A DNA stretch of 64,000 bases from Macrotis lagotis (GCF_037893015.1 NC_133658.1:258581856-258645855), one strand, 5' to 3'. Counted from the first letter of the stretch, positions 47,101-58,469 are shown. The notes: generated from the sequence alone by a model not told the origin. Numbers and translations are program-made.

Positions 47101-49235
47101 ATTTCTATGTATTACTAACCTAATACAGCAGCAAGAGTTAGAAAGAGAAATCCCATTTCAAAATAACTTCAGACAACATAAAATACTTGGGAGTCTACCT
47201 GCCGAGGAAGACTGAGAAAATTTGTGGAAACAACTATACAACTCTCCTCATACAAAATAAAATCAGATCTAAATAACTGGGCAAATGTGAATATCTCATG
47301 GGTAGACTGAGCTAATATAATAAAAATGACAATTCTACCTAAATTGAATTACTTATTCAGTGTCATACCAATTGAACTTCCAAAAGATTAATTAAGTGAG
47401 AAAAAAAATGGAAACTAAATTTATTTGAAGGAGCAGAAGGTCAAGAATATCAAGGGAATTAATGAAAAAAATGCAAAGTAAAGTGGCCTAGCATGCCAGA
47501 TCGAAAATTATATTATAAATTATGTCATCAAAACTAAGAATTAGAGTGGTAGATCAGTGGAATAGATTATGTTGTAAAAGTAATAGCAGTAAATGACTAT
47601 AGTAATCTACTGTTTGATTAAACCCAAGGATTCCAGCTTCTGGGATAAAAACTTACTCTGATAATAAAAAAATGCTGGAAAAACTGGAAGTTAGTATGGC
47701 AGAAATTATGCATAGACCAGCATGTCGCACTTTATACCAAGATAAATTCAAAATGGGTAATGTATTTTAACATAAAAGGAAATATGAACCGCCAATTATC
47801 ATTGTGAGATCTATGTTAAGGAGATTTGTTTATGACCAAAGAAGTAATAGAGACATTATAAGAAGCAAACTGGATAATTTTGATTACATTAAAAAGTTTT
47901 TTTACTTACTTTTAACTTTACTTTTTACCTTTTTACTTACTTTTTATTTTGCTTTTTTACTTAAATTTTTTTTGCACAAACAAAATCACTGAAACCAAGA
48001 TCAAACGGATTGAAATAAGTAGGAAAACAATTTTTTAGAGCTAGTGTTTCTGAAAAAGTGCTAATTTCTAAAATATTTTAAGAGAACTGAGCTAAATGTA
48101 TGAAAAAAACAAGTCATTCTCCAATTGATAAATGGTCAGTAATATGGAATGGCAGTTCTCAAATGAAGAAATCAAAGCTAAATATAATTATCTGAAAAAC
48201 TGTGCTAAATCATTAGTGATTAGAGAAATGCAAATTTAAACATCTTTGAGCATCTCATACCAATCAGAATACTCAATATAACTAAAAGGAAAATGATAAA
48301 TGTGGGAGGGAATGTGGGAAAACTGGAACATTAATGCATTTTTGATGGAATTGTGAATTGATCCAACATTTATGGAGAGAAATTGGGAATTAGATTCAAA
48401 GACAATAAAACTGTGCATGCCCTTTGATATAAGTGAAACCACTACTGAATCTACATCCTGAAGAAGTCATCAAAAAGGGTAAAAATCTCACATGTGTAAA
48501 AATGTTCATAGCAGCTCTTTTTGTAATGGTAAAGAATTGGAAGTTTAGGGGCTGCCCTTCAATTGGGGAATGGCTGAACAAATTGTGGCATATCTATTTG
48601 ATGGAACACTATTATATTATAGGAAACTCTGAGGGACAGGACTTCAGAAAAGCCTTGAAAGACTTGGATTAATTATTGTAGAATGAAATTATCTGAATCA
48701 GAAAGGTATTATACACAACAAAACAATATGAAGTGATGATCAATTATGATGAACTTGTTCATTTCAACAGTACAATAATGAAAGACAATTTTAAAAGACT
48801 TGATGAAAAATACCATCCATATCTTGAGAAGGAATGGCGAAGTTTAAATGAAAATAAAAAGCTTTTTATTTTCACATTTTTACAAGGTGTTTTATGTATT
48901 ATGCCACCTGTTTTCTTTCTTATATTTGGAATGATTCTTCTCTCACATAATCAATATGAATCTACTGTTCAGCATGGTTATAAATGTAGAGCATATATCA
49001 GATGATGTTCTGTCAAAATATTGCAAGGGGCGGCTAGGTGGCATAGGGGATAAAGCACCGGCCTTGAAATCAGGAGTACCTGAGTTCAAATCCGGTCTCA
49101 GACACTTAATAATTACCTAGCTGTGTGGCCTTGGGCAAGCCACTTAACCCCATTTGCCTTGCAAAAACCTAAAAAAAAAAGATTGGTAAAAAACCCACTA
49201 TTACATGTAGTTAGAAAAAACAAATAAATATTAAA
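44150..49235 (+). mobile_element. L1 LINE from ORF1 C-terminus to 3' end
   Basis: It starts in the C-terminal domain of ORF1 (KEWKGLEHDILHSKGPWITT and NNQL at about 44160-44233), then spacer (44370-45000, purine-rich), then ORF2 (about 45000-48670). Recognisable ORF2 pieces: MEINKNPSKETIELINKTKS at 45945, SLFAGNWMIY near 46990 where FADD is expected (both Asp lost), and the C-terminus at 48490-48672, MFIAALFVMVKNWKF and CPSIGEWLNKLWHIYLMEHY. The 3' untranslated region runs to about 49235 and holds a SINE (49027-49180). A T-rich, TTAC-like expansion of about 80 bp (47895-47975) lies inside ORF2. The copy is heavily broken. The 5' end is missing. Confidence 0.83.
49027..49180 (+). mobile_element. 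Marsupial CORE-SINE in an L1 3' untranslated region
   Basis: 'ggggcggctaggtggcatag' head, 'gttcaaatccggtctcagac' core, 'cccatttgccttgcaaaaac' tail. It closely resembles the copies at 15511 and 38532, so the subfamily is probably fairly young. I could not settle the target duplication. Confidence 0.93.
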
Positions 49236-49324
49236 AAATAATATTATGGAATTAGGAAGAGTAACAATGTAATACAAAATAAAAATGAAATTTATGCTCC
49301 GATATATACATAACTCTGTAAATG

Positions 49325-49327
<3 letters not shown>

Positions 49328-49399
<72 letters not shown>

Positions 49400-49412
49400 A
49401 GAGAGAGAGATG
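49328..49412. repeat. (TA)n-(GA)n compound microsatellite
   Basis: TA units to about 49359, then GA units to about 49395 and a GA-rich end. The minus-strand Ser-Leu/Tyr-Ile open frames over it are artefacts. Confidence 0.97.
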
Positions 49413-50075
49413 CACAAATATGTAGTATGTACACACATTATAAAAAGAAAGAAGAAGAATAGCAAATTGATGTGGAGGAACAAGATATCAGGAATAGATA
49501 GGAATTAATGTAAAAAAAGGAAGATGATCTAGTCTTATCATATCTAAAACTATATTATAAAGCACCAGTCATCAAAGCTTTCTGTACTGTCTAAGAACCA
49601 GATTGGTGGATCAGTATTATAGATTAGGTACAAAAGAAACACTAATAAATAACTATAATAATCTACTGTTTGATAAACTCAAAGACTCCAACTTCTGAGA
49701 TAAGAACTTACTGCTAGGAAAACTAGAAAATAATATGGCAGAAGCTATGCATAGACAAAGCATCTGACACCCTGCTTCAAGATAAGGTCAAAGTGGGTAC
49801 AGGATTTAGACATAAAAGTTGACACCCTAAACCTACCAGGAAAAGAAGGAGTAGTTCATTTTTCAGATTTTTAGAAAGTGACAGAGTTTATGGCCAAACA
49901 AGATATTGAGAACATTATAAAATGGAAAATGGACAATTTTAATTTCTTTAAATTAAAAAGTTTTTTGCACAAATAAAACTAACACCACCAAGATTAAATG
50001 CTAGTGTTTCTGATAAAGAACTCATTTCTAAAATATATAGATAACTGAGTCAAATTTATAAGAATTTAAGTCATT

Positions 50076-50205
50076 AGGAACAGTGAGGTGGTGCAGTGGA
50101 TAGAGCATCAGAGTTAAGTTCAAATCCAGCCTCAGATACTTTATACTTCCTTAGTCATGTGACCTTAACCCTTTGCTTTACATCCTGCCCCCCCCCAAAA
50201 AAAGA
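50076..50205 (+). mobile_element. Divergent CORE-SINE copy
   Basis: 'gaggtggtgcagtggataga' head with a gap where 'ctggagtcagg' is expected, 'caaatccagcctcagatact' core, short tail with C-run. Confidence 0.75.
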
Positions 50206-50570
50206 ATGTATGCCATTCACCAGTTGAAAAATGATCAAAGGATATGAACAGACAATTCTCAGGTAAAGAAATTAAAGTTATCTCTAGTCTTATTATAAAA
50301 TTAAATAATTACTGGCTAGATTTTTGGCAAATAAAAACAACTCTGTGGTACCATCTTACACAGATTGGCTAAAAATGACAAAAAAAAAAAAAAAAGAAAA
50401 ATGATCAGTGTTGGAGGGGATGTGGGAAAACTAAGCCAGTAACTCATTGTGGTTGGAGTTGTCAAATGATGCACCCTTTCTGGAGAACAATTTGGTATTA
50501 CATCCAATAATCAACAAAACTGTGCATATCCGTTGATCCATCAATACTATTACTGGTGGTGGTGGTGGTG

Positions 50571-50652
50571 GGGGGGGGTTCCTAGGTGGTGTAGTGGCCT
50601 GGAATCTGGAAGACCTGAACTCACATCTGGTCTCAGACACTAAAAAAAAATA
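50571..50652 (+). mobile_element. CORE-SINE, 3'-truncated or internally deleted
   Basis: After a (GGT)n/G-run (50555-50578): 'cctaggtggtgtagtggcct', 'gaacttcac'-like core, 'tggtctcagacacta' then A-run. The central 'gatagagcaccggcc' and the tail 'cttgggcaagcc' are absent, so it ends with poly(A) directly after the core. Confidence 0.7.
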
Positions 50653-51599
50653 TCACTACTAGGTCTGTATCTCAAAAAGATCATAAGAGTAAAAACCCAG
50701 TTTGTACAAAAATATTTATAGCATCTTTTTTTTTTTTGTAGGGGCAAAAAATTGGAAACTGAGGGGAAATTGGAAAATGGTTGAACAAATTGTGGTATTT
50801 TAATGTAGTGGAATACTACTGGTCTTTAAGAAATTATGAGTGGTCATAATTCAGAAAAGACTGGAAAGACTTTCATCAATTGATATTTTGTGAAATGATC
50901 AGAAACAGAACATTGTACTAATTAATAGCAACATTGTTTGATGATCAACTATGATGAATTTCTCAGCAGTACAATAATCAAAGATAATTCTAAAGGACTT
51001 GTGATAGAAATTATCAACATCCAGAGAAGGAACTATGGAGTCTAACTGCAGACCGAAGCATTTTATTTTCAATTTTCAAATTTGTTTTATGTTTTATGTT
51101 TTTTCTTTTTGTTCTGATTATTCTTTCACAAAAATTCATATGGAAATATGTTTAATATTGTTATATATGTATAACCTATATTAGATTACTTTCTGTCTAG
51201 GGAGGAGGGAAGGAGGAAAGGGAAGGAGGGAGAAAAATGTGGAACTCAAAACCTTACCAAAATGATTATTGAAAATTATCTTTATATGTAGTTGGAAAAT
51301 AAATAAATACATTTATTTTATAAACATGAAAGGTAAAAATATTAAGATGGAAATAAGTATAAGACCATCAAGAAATGGGCTGAGAGGTTGTCTTCAAAGA
51401 AGGATTATTGTCTTCCTGAATGAAAGGCAGGAAATTCCAGTTTGGAATTTATGGAAATGTCCTGAATCATTTTAGTTCTACTTCTTTTAAGAAATGGTTC
51501 TCAATTTGACAGATACAAGTAAAATGACAGTATAGGTCATGCTGCTTATACCTTTGGTAAAAGAATCAGGGGAAGAACTGGGCTGTAGAGAAAACTCTG

Positions 51600-51770
51600 A
51601 TGAATTTGAATTTTGAAAATCTGATTTAAAACCTAACTTAGCAACTTACTGACTCCATTACCATGGATAAGAAATTTACCCTGTCTAAGTTTTACTTCCT
51701 TCAAATGCCAAATAAAGGACACTGGACTAGATGACCTGTGAAATCTCTTGTGACTCTGATGATGTTATCA
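51600..51770 (+). mobile_element. MIR-type SINE
   Basis: 'aacttactgactccattacc', 'ctgtctaagttttacttcct', 'ggacactggactagatgacc' follow MIR with its common longer 3' variant. Confidence 0.6.
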
Positions 51771-51979
51771 AACTAGAACACATTTTCCATCTTATGAACA
51801 AGAAAATCAGCAGAGAATGTTAAAATCATAATTCATTATTCTAAGTACACATAATTGATCCATTCCTATAGTCACTGCTTTTTAAAAAATGGAAATAAAA
51901 CTAGTGTGACCTATATTGTTCTCAATTAAAAAACTGTGTTCCTTAGTTAATCATGTCTTCCTTTTCTAAAGACTATAGA

Positions 51980-52670
51980 TAACACCCCCAAAGAAACTCT
52001 AACAACTATTTTGAAAAGCAATTTCGAATTATTCAAATAAAATATCTATACCATTTGAACCAGAAACTTCATCTTTAAACTGATATCCCAAACCTTACTA
52101 AGAAAAAAGTACTTCTAAATTATATTTATAGCAGCATTTTTTTTGTGATAGCAACAAATTCAAAACAAAGTAGATACTGGTCAATTGGCAAAAGGCTAAA
52201 CAAATTCTGGCATGTGGATTAATTGAATATAATTGTGCTATATGAAATGACACATGTGATGAATATAGAGAAGCATGGGAAGCATTATATGTTGAGTTGA
52301 TATAGACTGAGGCAAGCAGAACCAAGAAAGCAATTTACATATTGACTATAGCAATTCAAATGGAAGAACAATGACATGCCAAAAAAAGGTAAATTCATCA
52401 AAATTGAAAAGAGTATGAATCAAATGAAAAGAAAAAAATAGGCATTCTCAATTTAACCTTCATGATGGAGGAATGTCCTCAGGTAGTAAACATTGCGCAT
52501 ATTTTTGCATTTTTCAATGCATTATTGAGCTATACTGATTATTCACCCTCTTAAAAATACTGTTTTTCATAGGGAATGATTCTCAGGGAGGAAAGAGTCA
52601 GGGGCAAAGATACTTGGGAAAATGATGGTGACAAAATAAAACAAAAATAATAAAAAATATAAAAGATTGA
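51980..52670 (+). mobile_element. Old L1 LINE 3' end
   Basis: 'agcaatttcgaattattcaa', 'tttatagcagcattttt', 'ctggtcaattggcaaaaggc', 'gaggcaagcagaaccaagaa' mark the ORF2 C-terminus and the 3' region; the A-rich end is at 52635-52670. A different, older subfamily from the other L1 3' ends here. Confidence 0.65.
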
Positions 52671-52849
52671 ATCTTCCTGTATTTGCCAGTACCCTCTGTC
52701 CCTCTCATTGGATTCTGACTGGAGGGCATAGCAATGAGCTACAGTACCTCTGTTTTAAAAAAAAAAAAAAAAAACTCAGTGAAGTTTTTTTTTGTTTGCT
52801 TTTGTTTTTGCTTTTGCTTAACCCTCTTTCTACCAACTTCAGTGTTTTG

Positions 52850-53075
52850 GGACATCATTAGTACTCTCTCTAAAGTCTCCTCCATACACAATAATTTTTC
52901 CTCCCCCTCTTTTTCAGGTTCCTTTTGTGTTCTGTCTTCCATCATTAGATTACAAGTTCCTGCAGGGCAGGAATTGTCTTTGGACTTCTTTGAATTTTTA
53001 TTCCTTAAGATAAAACTTAGGATAGTGTATGGTACATGGTAGGCAATTAATAAATGCATATTGACTGACCTATAG
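52850..53075 (+). mobile_element. L2 LINE 3' end
   Basis: 'ccatcattagattacaagtt', 'cctgcagggcaggaattgtc', 'aggcaattaataaatgcata' is the L2 3' untranslated signature. Confidence 0.75.
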
Positions 53076-53079
53076 TCCT

Positions 53080-53640
53080 TCAACTTAATTGCTGCCAAAT
53101 TAATGTTGCTATGACATAGTTCTGACAATATTTCTTTCATGTCACTATTCAAAAGCTTTCATTGATTTATGATAAAATATATAGAGTATTTAACCTGACA
53201 TTTAATACCCTTCATCATGTGATTGAAACTTGCAATTTTAGACATGTCACTATATTTCCCCAAACTACCAATGCACTGAAATGTTTCAACTCAACTGGTG
53301 TTCACTGTTGCTTCAACTTGATATCCCATCTTTCCTCTCTGTGTTTTGCACTGATTGTCTCCCCTACCTAGAGTTTATTTCCTTTTTATCTTTGTTTCTT
53401 ATACTTCATAGCTTTCTTCAAGGATCACTTGATATGCTTCCTTTGACAGGAAGACTTCTGATCACCTGCTCCATTTCTCACCATTGTTAGTGGATTTCCC
53501 TCTCTGAAATGATCTCTTATTTACTTAGTTACATACGTGTTATATACTCAATTAGAATGTTTTCTGAGATGATTTTCCTATCTGACATCTCCTTTTTGTT
53601 AGAGATACTCTGACAAAGAATTACTTTAAATATGCAAAAA
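53080..53640 (+). mobile_element. L2 LINE C-terminal part, second copy
   Basis: 'caaaagctttcattgattta', 'caactggtgttcactgttgc', 'ctttcttcaaggatcacttg', 'cttcctttgacaggaagact' follow L2 upstream of its 3' untranslated region. It sits directly behind another L2 3' end in the same orientation. Its own 3' end is weak. Confidence 0.6.
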
Positions 53641-53859
53641 TATATTTGTATTTAACAAATATTTTTAGGTTTTCCTTTTTAAAAATTAATTAAAAACTGT
53701 CAAAATGGGGAAAATTGTAAACTTCAGCACTTCAGATAAATCAATTTACTTTCCTGAATCTCTGTTTTCTCATTTAAGAATTAAAGATAGTAATCTCTCT
53801 GCACTTCCTAATTGGGAGTGGGGAGGAGCAGGATATTGAAATATAAGGCATTATTTAAG

Positions 53860-54080
53860 ACAGGCATTGTGATAGAGTGGATGATACACAGGCATTATAT
53901 CCCACCTGTGATATTTAACATCTGTGTGAACATCAGCTTTTTGTCCACTTAACCATTCTGATCCTATTTCTTCATCTGTAAAATGGGGATAATAATACTC
54001 GCACTGTATCGCTAACAGAATCAATATGAGTGAGATGTTTTACAAATGTTAAACTGCTATAAACTGTGATTTTATTTACA
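53860..54080 (+). mobile_element. MIR-type SINE, near full length
   Basis: 'cattgtgatagagtggatga' head, 'catctgtgtgaacatcagct' core, 'cttcatctgtaaaatgggga', 'taataatactcgcactgtat', 'gatgttttacaaatgttaaa' 3' part. Confidence 0.75.
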
Positions 54081-54084
54081 CTTC

Positions 54085-55845
54085 AAAAAGTTTCACTATA
54101 AGTTGCATAAAGATGAATTGTAAAGGTAAAATTAATTGTCTGAAAAATTGTTTTTGAATAATGTTGGAAATTGATTTATGAATGTTATATATGTTATGAA
54201 TGCACATAAATATATATATATATATATATATTTATATGGAATGGAGTTTAGACATTTTTTTAAATTTCCTCTTCTTTTTATGTCTCAGTTAAGTTCAAGA
54301 AGAAAAAAAAAACACTGCAGAATTCCAAGCATACTAATTGAAGCAAGAAGAATTGAATATGTTTTACCAAGTAAACCTCTAGGACATTCAAATAATGAAA
54401 ACATTTTTTTGAAAAATAACTGAAAAATCTTTTTTTTCTGTTAATGCCTGTTTTGGTCCCAGGATAACAACCACATTTTACTAGGATTAAAATAACTATC
54501 CTTTACTGAAAAAAAAGGTGTCCTAATTATTTCCCTCTGATTTTCTTCTGGACTTCCATCTGTCCTTGCTCATTTCTTAGAATCCTCTACTCCTATTCCC
54601 CAATTAGGAATATGTAATTCAATGACTGTCCTTTTTACAGAACATCAGCCAAGCAACTCCAGGGATTGTCTGAGGGTCTTGGTGCACAATCTCTTGGCAA
54701 ACATCATTTTGTTTCTTTCAGTTTTGCAGAGAGTGACACCAAGAAGTTGTGATATGCTCAGGGGAAATGAAGACAGAGCCTGCTTTTATGCAATGCACAA
54801 GCTAAAACTTTTATGCATTTCTCAAGAAGGAACAGTTCACAGCAAGAATTCTTTTATCTTTTAACACTGATAGAGAAAGAAGGGACTAGGGATTTACAAC
54901 AGTAAGGAACAAGCAATATAGGAAGTTAAGATGATACAAATAACGTTTCAAAATGCATGCTGTTTGCATTTGAAACATACCCTCAGAATGTGTCAAAGTA
55001 ATTCATTTTTGCAAAATTTGTTAATAATTAGTTTTAGGTACTAAAATGTCCTTTGCAAAAATGATTCTAATTTAATGTATTATTGGGAGAAAAAAATGAC
55101 CAAAAGTTCCACCCCTCCCCCCCCCATTGATCACTGTACTGGTGTTCATGCTCTTCATACATCCTGTCCTCAGGAAACCAATACAATCTGTTTCTTAATT
55201 AATACTCAAGGCCTTTCCAGCAAGGCAGAATTTGCCAGAGCTCATATCTAACAGGTTCTAAGAGTTCAGGGACCCGCCATGCCATGAAAAGCTATCAAAA
55301 AAGGATTTTAAGGGGGGGGGGAATCATAGGACCAAAGAACAAGAAGGAAATCCAGATGTCTTATGGAACAATCTCTTTAAAATTAAATTATTTATCCATG
55401 GTCTCAAAGTTAATAAGGATTTGCACCTGGGTCTTTCTAACTCTCTGTCTAATAAATTCTTCTGTTACCTTTCTTTGGCTTGTTCAGAACAATGTATATA
55501 CATATTACTCAGGTCTTGAATATAAGCAAAATGTTAAACATTTCCCCATTATATTTATTTTAAATGTTGTTCTTTTACTGAATTTACTCTCTCTCTCCTT
55601 CATCTGAATTTCTTTCTTTCCTTTTTTTTAAGACTGGGGCTATCATTTTTACTCCTGGAGGCTCACCAGTTGACTATATTCTTAATGTTGGAGACCAGAT
55701 CAGCTTAGCTCACTGCAGCTCAGTGCATCAAACTTGCCTATACCATGCGTTATATGTTTTTGTGTGCTTTTTTAAAATTCTGGACTTAAGATTTCATCAG
55801 TATATTGAACTCTTCTTTAGAAAAGCAGTCTTTTTTTTTTTTTTA
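54085..55845. other. Unassigned, mostly unique sequence
   Basis: Contains (TA)n at 54209-54232, a C-run (55118-55125) and a G-run (55312-55321). Open frames (54178-54423, 54622-54864, 55284-55607 plus) have 80-107 codons and no motif I recognise. No repeat named. Confidence 0.4.
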
Positions 55846-55899
55846 GTGCAAATGGACTTATATGAATCTTGAAAGAAGAGAGGGATTTATATTGGTGAA

Positions 55900-56115
55900 G
55901 CTGAGAAGAAAGGAATTTACTCCATGAACTGAGGAGTCAAAGGAATGGTAGACAGAGAAGACAATAGGGAAGGGAAATATGTCTAAACAAATACGGTGTC
56001 TAAAAAAGGATAACATCCTAACTACAGATAGGAATTATAACGTAATTTGTAAAGCTGAGAGGGAGTCAGATTATGTAGAGTGATGTGGGCTAGGCTAAAG
56101 CATTTGCATTTTCAA
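55900..56115. repeat. Possible ancient mammalian repeat, same family as 17815-18110
   Basis: 'gtaaagctgagagggagtca', 'gattatgtagagtgatgtgg' and 'aaagcatttgcattttcaat' resemble the 5' part of the repeat recognised at 17815 ('gccagattgtgaagggcttt...gagtttgtatttgat'). Weak. Confidence 0.3.
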
Positions 56116-56184
56116 TGTTAGGTAATGCAGATGATGAAATATTTAGTGTTGGAATAGAGAACATTCTTTTGCTCTTTTGTGTTG

Positions 56185-56315
56185 GAATTTTGGTGGCTGA
56201 GTTCCAATCCCTGCTCTCCTGCTTATTACCTAATGACCTTAGACAAACCTCATTCTCCTTTTTCTCAGTTTCTCAATTAGTACATTTAGGATATTGAAAT
56301 AAATGCCATCTGAGA
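56185..56315 (+). mobile_element. MIR-type SINE
   Basis: 'gagttccaatccctgctctc', 'acctaatgaccttagacaaa', 'tttctcagtttctcaattag' follow the MIR core. Confidence 0.65.
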
Positions 56316-56324
56316 TCAATTGGA

Positions 56325-56485
56325 CAATGGGTTTAGAGCTGGAATGGACTTAGGAGTCATTTATTCCTACCCATCATTTTACAAAAAGAAATAGAAATCG
56401 GAGGAATTAAAATAACATTTAAGATCACATGGGTCATGGAGTTAGGATTTGAATCCAGGTCTTATGACTCCAAATTTATACTTCT
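56325..56485 (-). mobile_element. MIR/THER-type SINE, antisense
   Basis: 'tttagagctggaatggactt', 'catcattttacaaaaagaaa', 'gttaggatttgaatccaggt' is the antisense order of the long MIR-type variant. Confidence 0.65.
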
Positions 56486-56619
56486 TTCCATGTGTTCATT
56501 CTAATTATAAATACTATAATACTAAGAACAAATGCATAGTTTTTTATTATTGTTATATTTGCCTGACTCCTCACTAATCTGGCTTAGCTGGCAGAAATTC
56601 TACCTGATTTATTCCTAGG

Positions 56620-56950
56620 GTCATAGTATCATAGATTTAAAGTCAGAAAAAAGGGGTGGCTAGGTGGTGCAGTGGATAAAGTACCAGCCAGTCAGGAGTA
56701 CCTGGGTTCAAATCTGGTCTCAGACACTTAATAATTACCTAGCTGTGTGGCCTTGGGCAAGCCACTTAACCCCATTTTCCTTGAAAAAAAAACCCTAGAG
56801 TTCGAAAAAAATTTTGGAGGGTAAGAAGTTCATATCCTCTCATTGAAGAGATAAGAAAATTGAGACTTGATAGATTAAGTGGCTTGCTCAGAATCACATA
56901 GCTAATAAGTGACAAAGTTGGGATTATAAACCAGGCCCTCTGACTCTTCA
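56620..56950 (-). mobile_element. MIR/THER-type SINE, antisense, split by a CORE-SINE
   Basis: 'gtatcatagatttaaagtca' (56628-56647) and, after the inserted SINE, 'catatcctctcattgaagag', 'gatagattaagtggcttgct', 'gttgggattataaaccaggc' form one antisense copy of the same type as 56325-56485. Confidence 0.68.
56653..56797 (+). mobile_element. Marsupial CORE-SINE with a small internal deletion
   Basis: 'ggggtggctaggtggtgcag' head, then 'gtaccagccagtcaggagta' in which about 5 bases (ctgga) are missing, core 'ggttcaaatctggtctcaga' and tail 'taaccccattttccttgaaa'. It inserted into an antisense MIR-type copy. Confidence 0.92.
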
Positions 56951-56954
56951 CATA

Positions 56955-57645
56955 AAAGCAATTTGACCACTATTGTAGTCAGATTCATTTTTAAAAATTC
57001 AACGAAAATGTTGAAATGGACTGCCTGGCTATTTCTTTGAATAGCTTGAGGACATGATGATTTATCTATGTTCACATGTAGACATAACCTCAATAGCTAC
57101 CATGAGGGACTCTTTCCCTAGGAATGCTTCCTTATGCTCAGCTCCGGCATCCCTAATTGCTAGGTAATAGATTCCTAGATATTGACACTGAGGAATCTGT
57201 CTCACCTCAAGTCTGCTGATGTTATCACCTGTATTGTGCAGCTGAATACATAAACACCAGCAATGACATCAGGCAAAATCAGCGCAGAAACATTTTTTTT
57301 TTTAAAATAAACAACAAACCCACCTGGAAAGATTCAGTAGCATTCAGCTCCTGAAATTTAAAAACCTCTTATAGATAGATTCACATTTTGAACAGAAGCA
57401 AACTTACACATCATTTTATTTTGGATTCCAGGCCTAACCTGGGTTCAGGAGGGAGGAAAAAAATGTCTGGTTGGTGAGCTGTAACTATTTTTAAAATTTG
57501 GGAGGTTAGAAAGAAAAATCAGTTTCAAACATTTGGGATTCTTCACATGCACATTAGAAATCAAAGTAGGTGTCCTTTGCTGCTAAATGGATAGCTTAAT
57601 TAATTAATTCAGTAAAGCCTTCATGAGATAGAATCTTAAGATTAT
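56955..57645. other. Unassigned, mostly unique sequence
   Basis: No gene or repeat recognised. 57130-57290 has a mixed, non-repetitive composition. Confidence 0.4.
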
Positions 57646-57649
57646 TAGA

Positions 57650-57875
57650 AGGGGAAGGACCTTTTATATCCTCTCTACTATTCTTGCTTGCCTTTTGGAA
57701 CCCCTCACCCTTCATGATTTACTCTTGCAGTTTACTCTTGCAACCAGATGTTTTCCCTGATGCCCCAAGTTATGAATGCCTACCTCTCTCAAATATTCTT
57801 ATCTTTTTATATGTCTTACATATATTTATTTGGATTTAGTTTTATTTTTTTTCAGTAGAATTTTAGCTCGTAGCA
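57650..57875 (+). mobile_element. L2 LINE 3' end, interrupted
   Basis: 'aacccctcacccttcatgat', 'atgttttccctgatgcccca', 'ttttcagtagaattttagct' follow L2 near its 3' end. It stops where the RTE-ended SINE starts. Confidence 0.6.
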
Positions 57876-58355
57876 CCTTTGGTATGAGGGCTTGCCAAGT
57901 CCTTTTCAGGCTGGCCATGCACCTTTGTGTCCACCTTAAGGAAGCTGTAGAATATACAGTGGCCACACTCCAGTAAACCATCTTGACAGATGGGTTAAAC
58001 TAGATTGAAGAAAACTAACAAGCTCATAGATGAGTTTCAAAATGACCATCTTGTAAAGACTTTCCCCAGAAGAATGAGGGCATTAAAATAAGTTATGCAA
58101 ATGGTCATGAAGATGGCTTCAGTGCTTGTGGAGTGCTTAATTTCAGTCAGTCATGGAAAAATACCAAGGTCATCACTGAATTCTAGGTCATTGCCAGTTA
58201 TTTTGATCTTTTTCTTTTTGTTGGATTTCCATGATTCTAGAAGAGAAATTGAGACTGATTGCTTTGAACACTTAAATCTATTTCACTTTCAAGTCAAGAC
58301 ATCACTCCTGATGTCATTGGTCTTTGAAAAAAACAAAACACACCATTGGGGCAGG
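57876..58355 (+). mobile_element. RTE-ended non-autonomous element (RTESINE-like)
   Basis: Its first part ('aaggaagctgtagaatatac', 'ccacactccagtaaaccatc', 'gggttaaactagattgaaga') is related to the 5' region of the RTE at 22560-22660 ('aagaaactgtagcatataca', 'cacaccccagtaaacaactt', 'ggctaaactagtttgaggat'). Its end ('cctgatgtcattggtctttg') is related to the RTE 3' end at 26580. The coding middle of an RTE is absent. It therefore looks like a short element carried by the RTE machinery. The 94-codon frame at 58095-58379 is chance. Confidence 0.7.
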
Positions 58356-58469
58356 CTGACTGTTTCCCTGAATACCTGAAATATAGTAGCTTCTAAAGTA
58401 ATGATTATTGAATAGAATGGAATCTAATTCAGTTCTACAGAGGAGGTTGTTATGGTCTCAAGAATTCAA

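Larger units (their letters stand above)
49440..51310 (+). mobile_element. L1 LINE 3' part, 5'-truncated, with two SINE fragments
   Basis: It starts in ORF2 after the reverse transcriptase ('cttatcatatctaaaactat', 'ggtggatcagt') and continues through the C-terminus ('gttggaggggatgtgggaaa', 'ctggagaacaatttggtatt') to a 3' untranslated region ending 'agttggaaaataaataaata' near 51310. A G/A-rich tract lies at 51200-51235. SINE pieces at 50076-50205 and 50571-50652 interrupt it. Old and broken. Confidence 0.8.

Noticed and set aside
52739-53152. 137-codon minus frame rich in Lys and Glu
   Set aside because: It is the antisense of an L2 3' end and a T-run, which explains the charged composition.
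55640-55760. Possible second 7SL or Alu-like piece ('ctcctggaggctcaccagtt', 'cagcttagctcactgcagct')
   Set aside because: The words do not continue in 7SL order, so similarity is probably chance.
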